Notes under the pieces: generated by a model
Seen by the model: only the letters and a program-made list of their open reading frames with translations
What the model was told of the DNA's origin: nothing
The model's database searches: none
Translations under genes and position numbers: made by a program
DNA from: Nitrospirota bacterium
GTDB lineage: Bacteria > Nitrospirota > Thermodesulfovibrionia > Thermodesulfovibrionales > JdFR-85
Direction: 5' to 3'
Assembly (NCBI GenBank): GCA_013152195.1
Contig: JAADGU010000075.1
Location: 1 to 8,935, forward strand
Length of the DNA: 8,935 nt
Part shown: positions 1 through 6,883 of the stretch, in pieces
Position numbering within the stretch: position 1 is the first letter of the stretch
How the letters are laid out: the number at the start of each line of letters is the position of its first letter

Positions 1-2
1 TT

Positions 3-1337
3 CCCCTTTTGATCCTGCTCTTTCCTGATGTCTACAAAAAATTTCCAATATTCGGCGAGTTCAGACCTCTGATATGGATTGTCATTGCCTATCTCTCGGG
101 TGTGGTTTGCATGCTGTATATCGCAGCATTCCACCATACCGGACTCAGGGCATATCTATACCTGGCACTCGGACATGCCCTGATATGCATATCTGCAGTC
201 CTGCTCTTTTTTCCGGCACCAATAGGGTCGACAATCTGGGTGTATGGTCATCTCTTCAGGCCGGTGGGGTTCGGAATACTCTTTTTCAGCCTGAATCAGG
301 AGGGCCTTTTAAAGTTAAAGGGCAGTATGCTCTACAGGGCACTCACTGCTTTCAGCCTTCTTGCCGCCATCCCACTGCTCGTATTCGGCATGGTGGTCTT
401 CTATGAGAACATTAATCCCATCCACCTGTCAGGAAGAAGGATTATAGTCTTTCTTCTGCTGCTGATTACCCTGGCATCTGCACTGCTGTTCGGGCTTGGC
501 CTGATAATAAGACTTATACGCCCGCTGCTTAGCCTGAAAGATGCCGTAGACAAGCTTGCAGAAGAAGGTTTTAATAAACAGATTGAGGTTCACAGCAGTG
601 ATGAGATAGGGGAGCTCTCCAGGGCATTTAATGACATGGTTGTCAAGCTGAGTCATTCCCTTTCAGAGCAGGACAGGTTGAGCAGGCTTGCTGCAACAGG
701 CGAGCTGGCAGCCACGCTTGCACATGAGATTAAAAACCCCCTTAATGCAATAGGAGGGGCCGCACTGTATATAAAAAAGAATTTTAAAGGAAGTCTCATC
801 AGGGAGTTTTTAAGGATTATTTATGACGAGGTGGCAAGGATTAACAGGCTGACCACCACGCTGCTGGATTTTGCAAAACCTGTAAAGCCCGAACCGGAGC
901 CCTCGGATATAAACAGGCTTGTCAAGGAAACACTCGGCCTTCTGAGACAGGAAAGCGAAGAGCAGGGTATAATTATCGAGACCGATTTGCAGAGAGATAT
1001 CCCGTTAACCTCCTTTGACTACCACCAGATAAAGCAGGTACTTATAAACCTCCTGATTAATTCTTTTGATGCCGTGGAGAAAAATGGTAAAATTAAAGTC
1101 AGCACCACTCTGTCCGGCAGGGGGCTGCTTCTTTCGGTCCAGGACAATGGAAAGGGTATCGGAGAGGAAGACATGGAAAATATTTTCAATCCCTTCTTCA
1201 CTACCAGGACTCGGGGAACCGGACTCGGGCTGGCAATATCCAGAAAGATAGCCAAGGAGCATGGTGGGGATATAACTGTTGAAAGCGAGCTCAACAAGGG
1301 AAGCAGATTTACCCTGTTTTTACCACTGAAGAGATGA
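3..1337 (+). CDS. Membrane-bound sensor histidine kinase (5' end outside window)
   Basis: This is the sensor of an NtrB/AtoS-style two-component pair. It should autophosphorylate on His and pass the phosphate to the regulator encoded next. The frame is open to the left edge and the first possible start (TTG at 9) lies in a hydrophobic stretch, so the true start is probably upstream. Counting from that TTG, hydrophobic segments lie near residues 21-41, 48-68, 75-95, 110-131 and 145-167. They are followed by a HAMP-like linker (about 165-218). The H box has His239 in AHEIKNPLNAIGG. The N box has Asn347/Asn351 and the G1 box has D379 in DNGKGIG. An F box FNPFF (393-397) and G2 GTGLGL (403-408) complete an intact HisKA/HATPase core. 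No sizeable soluble sensor domain lies between the membrane segments in the visible part. The stop overlaps the regulator start as ATGA, so the two are translationally coupled. The stimulus is unknown. Confidence 0.93.
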   Translation, partial: PLLILLFPDVYKKFPIFGEFRPLIWIVIAYLSGVVCMLYIAAFHHTGLRAYLYLALGHALICISAVLLFFPAPIGSTIWVYGHLFRPVGFGILFFSLNQEGLLKLKGSMLYRALTAFSLLAAIPLLVFGMVVFYENINPIHLSGRRIIVFLLLLITLASALLFGLGLIIRLIRPLLSLKDAVDKLAEEGFNKQIEVHSSDEIGELSRAFNDMVVKLSHSLSEQDRLSRLAATGELAATLAHEIKNPLNAIGGAALYIKKNFKGSLIREFLRIIYDEVARINRLTTTLLDFAKPVKPEPEPSDINRLVKETLGLLRQESEEQGIIIETDLQRDIPLTSFDYHQIKQVLINLLINSFDAVEKNGKIKVSTTLSGRGLLLSVQDNGKGIGEEDMENIFNPFFTTRTRGTGLGLAISRKIAKEHGGDITVESELNKGSRFTLFLPLKR

Positions 1338-2674
1338 AACAGACCATACTTATAGTTGACGATGAGATAAACTCCCTGAGGGTGCTCTCAGCCACTCTCA
1401 GGAAGGAGAGGTTCAATGTGGAGACTGCCAGAACAGGTGAAGAGGCGATATCGCGGTTTAAAAACAACCATGTTGACCTGATAATATCGGATTACAGACT
1501 GCCGGGGATTGACGGCGAAACACTTCTCGAAGAGGTCAAGGCGAAGAACCCCAACATGCCCGTTATCCTCATGACCGCCTATGGCACTATCGAAAGGGCT
1601 GTTGATGCCATGAAGAAGGGCGCATACACCTATTTGACAAAACCGGTAAATCTCGATATCATGATATCCATGGTGAGGGATGCCTTGCAGAAGAGGGAAT
1701 GGGCGCTGGAATCAAAGGACGATATACCCGGCAGATATCAGTTCCTGAATATTATCGGTAAATCACCGGCAATCCAGGAAGTATTCTCCATGATTCAACG
1801 TGTCAGCAAGACCGACGCCGCTGTCCTCATACTCGGCGAAAGCGGCACAGGCAAGGAACTGGTTGCACGGGCACTTCACTATACCTCGCTGAGGGCCAAC
1901 AGTCCGTTCATCCCCATTGACTGTACCACAATCCCTCCGGAACTGATGGAGAGCGAGCTCTTTGGTTATGAAAAAGGGGCCTTTACCTGTGCCTATGACA
2001 ACAAGGTCGGTCTTATAGAGATGTCAGAGGGCGGCACCATATTCTTTGACGAGATCGGTGACCTCGACTTTGCACTCCAGAAGAAACTGCTCAGATTCCT
2101 TCAGGAAAAGGAGATTCACAGGCTTGGCGGAAAGAAGAAGATAAAGGTCGATGTGCGTATACTTGCCGCAACCAACAGGAATATAGAAGAGGCGGTTGAA
2201 AAGGGTGAATTCAGGGCAGACCTTTACTACAGGCTCAATGTTATAACAATTCATATGCCCCCGCTCAGGGAAAGGAAGGAGGATATTCCCATCATAGCCT
2301 CTCACTTTCTTGAACTCTTCAGCAGGAAAAACAAAAAAAACATTCCGGGTTTTGATTCAAAGGTCACAGACATCCTCATAAATTATGACTGGCCGGGAAA
2401 TGTCAGGGAGCTTGAGAATGTTATTGAGCGTGCGGTTATCCTATGTCCTTACGAGCAGATAACCGTTGACTGTCTGCCCCGCAAACTCAGGCTGGTTGCT
2501 GAGGAAAACCAGTTTGAATCTGATGGGTTTAACCTTGTTGAGATGGAAAAACGGGTTGTACTGAAGGCCCTTGAGAAGACATCATGGAACCAGTCAAGGG
2601 CAGCAGCCCTGCTTGGCATAAGCCGCAAGCAACTCAGGACCAGGATGAAGAACCTCGAATTGTTACCGGGATAA
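1334..2674 (+). CDS. Sigma-54-dependent NtrC-family response regulator with GAFTCA loop
   Basis: This is a 446-residue enhancer-binding protein that should activate RNA polymerase holding sigma-54 when phosphorylated by the upstream kinase. The receiver domain (1-120) has the acidic pair D9/D10, phospho-acceptor D53, T81 and K103. The AAA+ domain (about 140-370) has Walker A GESGTGKE (168-175) and Walker B FFDEIG (237-242). It also has the conserved DWPGNVRELENVIERA segment. The C-terminus (about 400-446) is a Fis-type helix-turn-helix, SRAAALLGISRKQLRTRMK. The length and domain order match the family. The sigma-54-contacting loop reads GAFTCA (215-220), with Cys219 (TGT at 1988-1990) where the family has Gly. 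The ATG overlaps the kinase stop, with a weak GAAGAG just upstream. The 3' end overlaps the convergent oxidoreductase gene by 12 bp. Target promoters were not found in this window. Confidence 0.95.
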   Translation: MKQTILIVDDEINSLRVLSATLRKERFNVETARTGEEAISRFKNNHVDLIISDYRLPGIDGETLLEEVKAKNPNMPVILMTAYGTIERAVDAMKKGAYTYLTKPVNLDIMISMVRDALQKREWALESKDDIPGRYQFLNIIGKSPAIQEVFSMIQRVSKTDAAVLILGESGTGKELVARALHYTSLRANSPFIPIDCTTIPPELMESELFGYEKGAFTCAYDNKVGLIEMSEGGTIFFDEIGDLDFALQKKLLRFLQEKEIHRLGGKKKIKVDVRILAATNRNIEEAVEKGEFRADLYYRLNVITIHMPPLRERKEDIPIIASHFLELFSRKNKKNIPGFDSKVTDILINYDWPGNVRELENVIERAVILCPYEQITVDCLPRKLRLVAEENQFESDGFNLVEMEKRVVLKALEKTSWNQSRAAALLGISRKQLRTRMKNLELLPG

Positions 2675-3478
2675 CAGCAGGCTATAGTTTTTAATCTCCC
2701 TGTATGAAAAGACAGGGCCGTCTGTACAGATATATCTGGGACCTGCATAACAATGACCACATTTACCGACTCCGCACTTCATGTGTGCCTCAAGAGTGGT
2801 AATTATCCTCTCCTCGGGCATTCCAAAGAGGAAGAGCTCTCCCATGGCGGCCTTTATCATCACCTCAGGGCCGCATATATAGGCTGTGGCCCTCTTCAGG
2901 TCTGAATGGACCTCCTGCCATAGGCCTGTTACCAGGCCGACATGTCCCTTCCAGCCCTCATCAGCCCTGTCCACAGTGAGAAGCACATTTATGCCCCTCT
3001 CCTTCCAGTCCTCCATCTCTTCCCTGAAGACAATTTCATCAGGAGTCCTTGCACCATACAGGAGAGTTACCTGCCCCACATCCTCCGGTTTTTTCATAAA
3101 CCATTTAATAAGCGGTCTTAACGGGGCCATGCCGATTCCGCCTGCAACCACCACAATATCCCTGCCCCTTGAGACATCCAGGGGAAAGCCGTTGCCATAG
3201 GGGCCCCTCAGCCATAGCGGATCTCCGGCTTTCAGGGAATGGATTGCCCCGGTAACAAGGCCTGCCCTCCTTATGCACAGCTCCACTGTATTGTCTTCTC
3301 CGGAAAGCGATGCCACGGATATGGGGACCTCTCCTGCACCCCATACCGAAACCATGAAGAACTGCCCCGGCGCATGGTCGAGCGGCATTTGAGTTCTCAC
3401 CCTGAAGAGGCTCACATCCCGGCCCTGCGGTATAATCTCCTCAATCTTTCCGCTTACAGGCAAGTATATATTTTTCAT
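2663..3478 (-). CDS. FAD/NAD(P)/2Fe-2S oxidoreductase, sulfhydrogenase gamma (HydG)-like subunit
   Basis: This is a 271-residue electron-transfer flavoprotein of the ferredoxin-NADP reductase superfamily. It resembles the gamma subunit of archaeal sulfhydrogenase, AsrB and PyrK. The N-terminal FAD-binding barrel includes PISVAS (52-57) and RGPYGNGFP (91-99). The NAD(P)-binding domain starts with VVAGGIGMAPLRPL (about 110-123) and includes CGPE (202-205). A C-terminal 2Fe-2S site has Cys235, Cys240, Cys243 and Cys251 (CGVGKCGHC then CTDGPVFS). As the last gene of the formate dehydrogenase operon it most likely passes electrons between the iron-sulfur subunit and NAD(P). The start at 3478 is supported by GGAAG seven bases upstream, and an in-frame ATG at 3499 meets a stop after five codons. 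The start lies inside a 7-bp tandem repeat. The stop overlaps the convergent regulator gene. The choice of NAD or NADP cannot be read here. Confidence 0.9.
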   Translation of the reverse strand: MKNIYLPVSGKIEEIIPQGRDVSLFRVRTQMPLDHAPGQFFMVSVWGAGEVPISVASLSGEDNTVELCIRRAGLVTGAIHSLKAGDPLWLRGPYGNGFPLDVSRGRDIVVVAGGIGMAPLRPLIKWFMKKPEDVGQVTLLYGARTPDEIVFREEMEDWKERGINVLLTVDRADEGWKGHVGLVTGLWQEVHSDLKRATAYICGPEVMIKAAMGELFLFGMPEERIITTLEAHMKCGVGKCGHCYAGPRYICTDGPVFSYREIKNYSLLLSR

Positions 3479-3499
3479 TTTTCATCTTCCATTTTTCAT
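3471..3499 (-). repeat. Four 7-bp tandem units (ATGAAAA) over the HydG-like start codon
   Basis: On the minus strand, from 3499 down, the units are ATGAAAA, ATGGAAG, ATGAAAA and ATGAAAA, followed by ATATATA. The last unit supplies the start codon of the downstream gene and the second supplies the only Shine-Dalgarno-like GGAAG. The four ATGs fall in successive reading frames, because 7 is not a multiple of 3. Confidence 0.85.
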
Positions 3500-3501
3500 T
3501 T

Positions 3502-3519
3502 AAATCCTGTTAATCCTGT
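3502..3519. repeat. 9-bp direct repeat with AATCCTGT core, two copies
   Basis: The plus strand reads AAATCCTGT (3502-3510) and TAATCCTGT (3511-3519) in tandem. A looser third copy, AATTCCTGT, lies at 3527-3535. This fills much of the 70-bp spacer between the beta-like and gamma-like genes, next to the heptamer repeat. No terminator or other gene is seen in the spacer. Confidence 0.75.
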
Positions 3520-3548
3520 CTGAGAAAATTCCTGTTTTTGCTTATCAG

Positions 3549-4664
3549 TTATTCTTCCTCTCCGTTAAGGGCCAGCCCCTTTATCTCTGTTGCTATGGTT
3601 GCCATATCGATCTTTCCGGGACACGTTATGGCACATCTGCCGCAACCCACACACCCGAATTTGTTCAATGTCTCCGGATAGTGGATAAGCTTGTGGTAAT
3701 ACCATCTCATAGTCCTCAAAACCCTCTTTTCATTTGGCAGTATACCCCCGGCCATCCGCGTAAAACCCTTGAAGAGACAAGTATCCCACAGCCTTATCCT
3801 CTCCACACCGTCAGGGTATCTCCTGTCCGTTACAGTGAAGCACGTACAGAGCGGACAGTCGTAAACACAGCCGCCGCACTCAAAACATCTCGCAGCAACC
3901 TTTTGCCAGAAATCATCCTTTAACCGTCCGGCAAGGATCATTCGCCGGGGGCTCTCAAGGCTTATCCTCTTATGAAACCTCGCCTTTGCACTCAGAAAAA
4001 CCTCGTACTGGTCATCAAGGTCTGTCTTTCGTGGTCTGCTGAAGAGAAAGGACATACCCCTGACTGTCTTTATCCCCTCAGCAGAGGCTGCCTGAACAAA
4101 GTACCTGTTGCCAAGGTCGGTCAACTGTATGTCGAACCCCTCCTCAAGGTAAGGGCCTGTTCCCAGTCCGATGCAGAAGCATGTCGGATCAGGGTTATTA
4201 CAGACAACAGAGATAAACAGGGTATTCTTCCTCCGCTGCTCATAATATGGGTCCCTGTACCCTTTGAGATAGAATCTGTCCAGGAGCCTGATGGCAGAGA
4301 TGTCGCAGGACCTGACACCAAAGATGACGCGCTTCTTCTTATCCATCAGGTCCAGAACCCTCTTTTTTCCAAAAGATTCCTTCATGTGCACGTCAGGGGA
4401 TACGGGTTGCGGTCTGGAGGGAAAAGCCAACTCGTGACCCGCAACCTTTAACCTGAGCATGGGGTCGTATTGGGGGATAAGGAATTCCTTGGGCGAAGGC
4501 AGTGATGCCGGGGAGTCAAGTATGACCTCATGAATCTGCTCAACGCTCCTGAAGACGATATCCTTGCCCTCGTCCCTTAACGGTCCGATAAGGTCCCTCT
4601 CTTTCCTTAACTGCCTCAGCCAGTAAGAGAGATGATTCTTCTCAAGTATCCATTCGTTCTTCAT
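3549..4664 (-). CDS. 4Fe-4S electron-transfer protein, sulfhydrogenase beta (HydB)/AsrA-like subunit
   Basis: This is a 371-residue cytoplasmic iron-sulfur protein, similar in layout to the beta subunit of sulfhydrogenase and to AsrA. It should relay electrons between the formate dehydrogenase catalytic subunit and the flavoprotein encoded next. The N-terminal two thirds include the family-like segments FGVRSCDISAI (about 115-125, Cys120) and CNNPDPTCFC (155-164). Two ferredoxin-type 4Fe-4S sites follow. One has Cys260, 263, 266 and 270, with extra Cys273 and Cys275 directly after. The other has Cys338, 341, 344 and 348 (CVGCGRCAITCP). No membrane segment or signal peptide is apparent, so the complex should be soluble. 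Its ATG overlaps the fdhA stop as ATGA (4664-4661), which implies translational coupling. Assignment to the beta-type family rests on motif order. The physiological partner is inferred from the operon. Confidence 0.88.
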   Translation of the reverse strand: MKNEWILEKNHLSYWLRQLRKERDLIGPLRDEGKDIVFRSVEQIHEVILDSPASLPSPKEFLIPQYDPMLRLKVAGHELAFPSRPQPVSPDVHMKESFGKKRVLDLMDKKKRVIFGVRSCDISAIRLLDRFYLKGYRDPYYEQRRKNTLFISVVCNNPDPTCFCIGLGTGPYLEEGFDIQLTDLGNRYFVQAASAEGIKTVRGMSFLFSRPRKTDLDDQYEVFLSAKARFHKRISLESPRRMILAGRLKDDFWQKVAARCFECGGCVYDCPLCTCFTVTDRRYPDGVERIRLWDTCLFKGFTRMAGGILPNEKRVLRTMRWYYHKLIHYPETLNKFGCVGCGRCAITCPGKIDMATIATEIKGLALNGEEE

Positions 4665-6697
4665 GTCCCGATCTTCTCTATCTTTACTGCACAGACCTTG
4701 TATTCCGGTATCTTAGCCCCAGGGTCTGTGGCAGGGTTTGTCAGGATATTTGCAGCAGCCTCCATGAAATGAAACGGGATGAAGACCGTTCCCTCCGGGG
4801 TTCTCCCGGTCACAAGGGCCCGCGGCTCTATCGAGCCCCTCCTTGAACTCACCCTCACACGTGTCCTCTTTCGGATACCGAGCCTTTCTGCATCAGCAGG
4901 GTTTATCTCTACAAGGCATTCGGGCTCTTCCCTCTCAAGCACAGCGGTCCTCCGGCACATCGTCCCTGTATGATAATGGAAAGAGAGGCGACCGGTTGTA
5001 AGGAGAAAGGGGTATGCCTCATCAGGCGGCTCGTCAGGCGGCTGGAACTCTACTGTAATAAACGTGCCAAGCCCCTTGGCAAACTTTTTTCTGTGCAGAT
5101 AGGGTGTTCCGGGGTGGCTGCTGTCAGGGCAGGGCCATTGAAGGCCGAAACCATCAGACAGCCTGTGGTGTAGTATCCCGCCGTAAGACGGGGTAAGGAG
5201 GGCTATCTCCTCCATGACCTCATAGGGCCCCCTGTATGACATACTGTAACCCATCTTTTCTGCAAGGGCACATATTATCCCGTCATCAGGCATTGATTCA
5301 CCAACCGCTCCGACCGCCCTTCCGAGAAGCTGAACTCTCCGCTCCGTATTAGTAAATGTACCTTCCTTCTCGGCAAATGATGCAGCAGGCAGGATTACAT
5401 CAGCAAGCCCTGAGGTCTCGTTTGGGAATATGTCCTGTACAACAAGGAATTCAAGTCTCTCCACAGACTCCCTGACATGATGAAGGTCAGGGTCGGACAT
5501 CAGGGGGTTTTCTCCCATTATATACATGGCCTTCAGACTGCCCACACGTGCTGCATCCATCATCTCCATTATCGTCAGCCCGGGGTTGACAGGGAGTTTT
5601 TTGCGCCACGCCCTTTCGAACTTCCTTCTTGCCCGCGCGTCCGTCACTTTCTGGTAGCCGCTGTAGACATTAGGCAGGGCCCCCATGTCACAGGCACCCT
5701 GCACATTGTTCTGTCCCCTCAACGGGTTGATGCCGGACATCGGCAGGCCGATATGCCCGGAGAGCATGACCAGATTGGCACAGGCCCTTACATTGTCAAC
5801 CCCGGTTATATGCTGCGTAATCCCCATCGCATAGAAAAGCATGGAACGCTTCTCCATGGCATATATCCTTGCAACACGCCTTATATCATTGGCCTTGACC
5901 CCGGTAATACCCTCAACAGTTGCCGGAGAATAACGCTTCAGCTCTTCTTCAAAGGGGTCGAAGTTCTCGGTCCTTCTCCTGACAAAGTCAGCATCCACAA
6001 GCCCCTCGCTCACTATCACATTCATTATCCCCATCAGAAGGGCAACGTCAGTGCCGCTGCGGTGCCTGAGATGGATATGGGCGAACTCTGCTATCTGTGT
6101 CCTTCTCGGGTCTGCAACTATCAGTGTGGCCCCCCGGTCAACGGCCTCAAGCATATGCATGCCTATCATCGGGTGCTGCTCCGTCGTGTTCGAACCAATC
6201 ACAAACAGCAGGCTTGCATCAGTAATCTCGCTTATGGAGTTGGTCATCGCCCCGGAGCCGAAAGCAGCAGCCAGACCACCCACGGTTGAGGAGTGACAGA
6301 GCCTGGCACAGTGATCAATGTTGTTTGTACCAAGCACTGCCCTTGCAAACTTCATCATCAGGTAATTTTCTTCATTTGTACACTTTGCCGAACTGAGAAT
6401 CCCTATGGAGTCAGGCCCGTGTTTTGTCCTGATCTCTCCAAGGCGTGCTGCTACGAGGTTCAAGGCCTCATCCCATGTGGCCCTTTTGAGGCTTTTCCCT
6501 TTTCTTATCAGGGGATATTTCAGTCTGTCGGGGTGGGTGGCAAACTCATGGGCATTCCAGCCCTTTACACACAGGCTTCCCCTGTTTACCGGATGGGCCC
6601 TGCTCGGAGATGTGCCTGTAATCCGTCCGTTCTCCACATGGAGGTAGAGGCCGCAACCGCAACCGCAGTAAGGACAGACCGTCATAATCTTCTTCAT
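4661..6697 (-). CDS. fdhA: Formate dehydrogenase catalytic (alpha) subunit, Mo/W-bisPGD, Cys type
   Basis: This 678-residue molybdopterin oxidoreductase should interconvert formate and CO2. The N-terminal 4Fe-4S site has Cys8, Cys11, Cys15 and Cys43, followed by Lys45, as in E. coli FDH-H. The metal ligand is Cys134 next to His135 (ARLCHSSTVGG), at the place of Sec140-His141 in FDH-H. Its codon is TGT at 6296-6298, so this is not a selenoprotein. Arg327 in NPLRGQNNVQG matches the formate-site Arg of the family. The C-terminal cofactor-binding domain begins around residue 560 (FLLTTGRLSFHYHTGTM). There is no NuoG-like N-terminal iron-sulfur extension and no Tat signal, which indicates a cytoplasmic enzyme. 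The ATG at 6697 has no Shine-Dalgarno and sits seven bases after a TATAAT. ATG at 6685 (Met5) is an alternative that would still keep Cys8. It is the first gene of the operon with the beta-like and gamma-like genes. A related molybdopterin oxidoreductase acting on another substrate is less likely. Confidence 0.93.
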   Translation of the reverse strand: MKKIMTVCPYCGCGCGLYLHVENGRITGTSPSRAHPVNRGSLCVKGWNAHEFATHPDRLKYPLIRKGKSLKRATWDEALNLVAARLGEIRTKHGPDSIGILSSAKCTNEENYLMMKFARAVLGTNNIDHCARLCHSSTVGGLAAAFGSGAMTNSISEITDASLLFVIGSNTTEQHPMIGMHMLEAVDRGATLIVADPRRTQIAEFAHIHLRHRSGTDVALLMGIMNVIVSEGLVDADFVRRRTENFDPFEEELKRYSPATVEGITGVKANDIRRVARIYAMEKRSMLFYAMGITQHITGVDNVRACANLVMLSGHIGLPMSGINPLRGQNNVQGACDMGALPNVYSGYQKVTDARARRKFERAWRKKLPVNPGLTIMEMMDAARVGSLKAMYIMGENPLMSDPDLHHVRESVERLEFLVVQDIFPNETSGLADVILPAASFAEKEGTFTNTERRVQLLGRAVGAVGESMPDDGIICALAEKMGYSMSYRGPYEVMEEIALLTPSYGGILHHRLSDGFGLQWPCPDSSHPGTPYLHRKKFAKGLGTFITVEFQPPDEPPDEAYPFLLTTGRLSFHYHTGTMCRRTAVLEREEPECLVEINPADAERLGIRKRTRVRVSSRRGSIEPRALVTGRTPEGTVFIPFHFMEAAANILTNPATDPGAKIPEYKVCAVKIEKIGT

Positions 6698-6704
6698 AGA
6701 GGTT

Positions 6705-6733
6705 ATTATAGCAGAGGGTGTATCATCTGTATA
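6705..6733 (-). promoter_or_regulatory. fdhA operon promoter, extended -10, leaderless geometry
   Basis: On the minus strand, TGCTATAAT (6713-6705) is a perfect extended -10. TATACA (6733-6728) is a 4/6 match to a -35 with a 17-bp spacer. Only seven bases, AACCTCT, separate the -10 from the fdhA ATG at 6697, so transcription should start at or within a base or two of the start codon. Confidence 0.6.
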
Positions 6734-6778
6734 TATCCGGCTTGATTTCTGACCTGCCGTAAGGATATGAATAAATTT

Positions 6779-6787
6779 TGATATAAT
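6779..6787 (+). promoter_or_regulatory. cutA promoter, extended -10
   Basis: TGATATAAT is a perfect extended -10 element (TG, one base, TATAAT). No convincing -35 is seen at normal spacing, which an extended -10 can tolerate. The predicted start near 6794 gives cutA a leader of about 90 nt. The element is divergent from the fdhA promoter. Confidence 0.5.
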
Positions 6788-6850
6788 AGAAATACTTTGA
6801 TTCCCGGATGCAGAAAAGACAGCGGGTAATTCCTATGGTATCAAGGATGT

Positions 6851-6865
6851 CCGGGCAGGCCCCGG
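6851..6865 (+). promoter_or_regulatory. GC-rich hairpin just before the cutA ribosome binding site
   Basis: CCGGG (6851-6855) can pair with CCCGG (6861-6865) across a CAGGC loop. It ends three bases before the AAGGAGGT of cutA (6869-6876). It could influence ribosome access, but it is short and may have no role. Confidence 0.3.
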
Positions 6866-6883
6866 CTTAAGGAGGTTAGTGTT

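Noticed and set aside
9..11. TTG as the true start of the histidine kinase
   Set aside because: The frame is open to the left edge, the TTG falls inside a hydrophobic stretch, and no upstream ribosome site can be seen. A truncated gene is the simpler reading.
3972..4451. A 159-codon open frame on the plus strand opposite the HydB-like gene
   Set aside because: It has no family motifs and no ribosome site, and the opposite strand encodes a clear iron-sulfur protein throughout.
5477..6289. A 270-codon open frame on the plus strand inside fdhA
   Set aside because: It lies antisense to the conserved catalytic core of fdhA, has no recognisable domain or good ribosome site, and its composition is explained by the codon pattern of the real gene.
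6296..6298. Possible selenocysteine (TGA) at the formate dehydrogenase active site
   Set aside because: The codon reads TGT on the coding strand, giving Cys134, and the frame is uninterrupted.
6698..6883. A sigma-54 (-24/-12) promoter for fdhA or cutA, expected if the NtrC-type regulator controls them
   Set aside because: I found no GG-N10-GC arrangement with TGGC/TTGC context on the fdhA strand, and the sigma-70-like extended -10 elements explain both genes. Control by this regulator is unsupported here.
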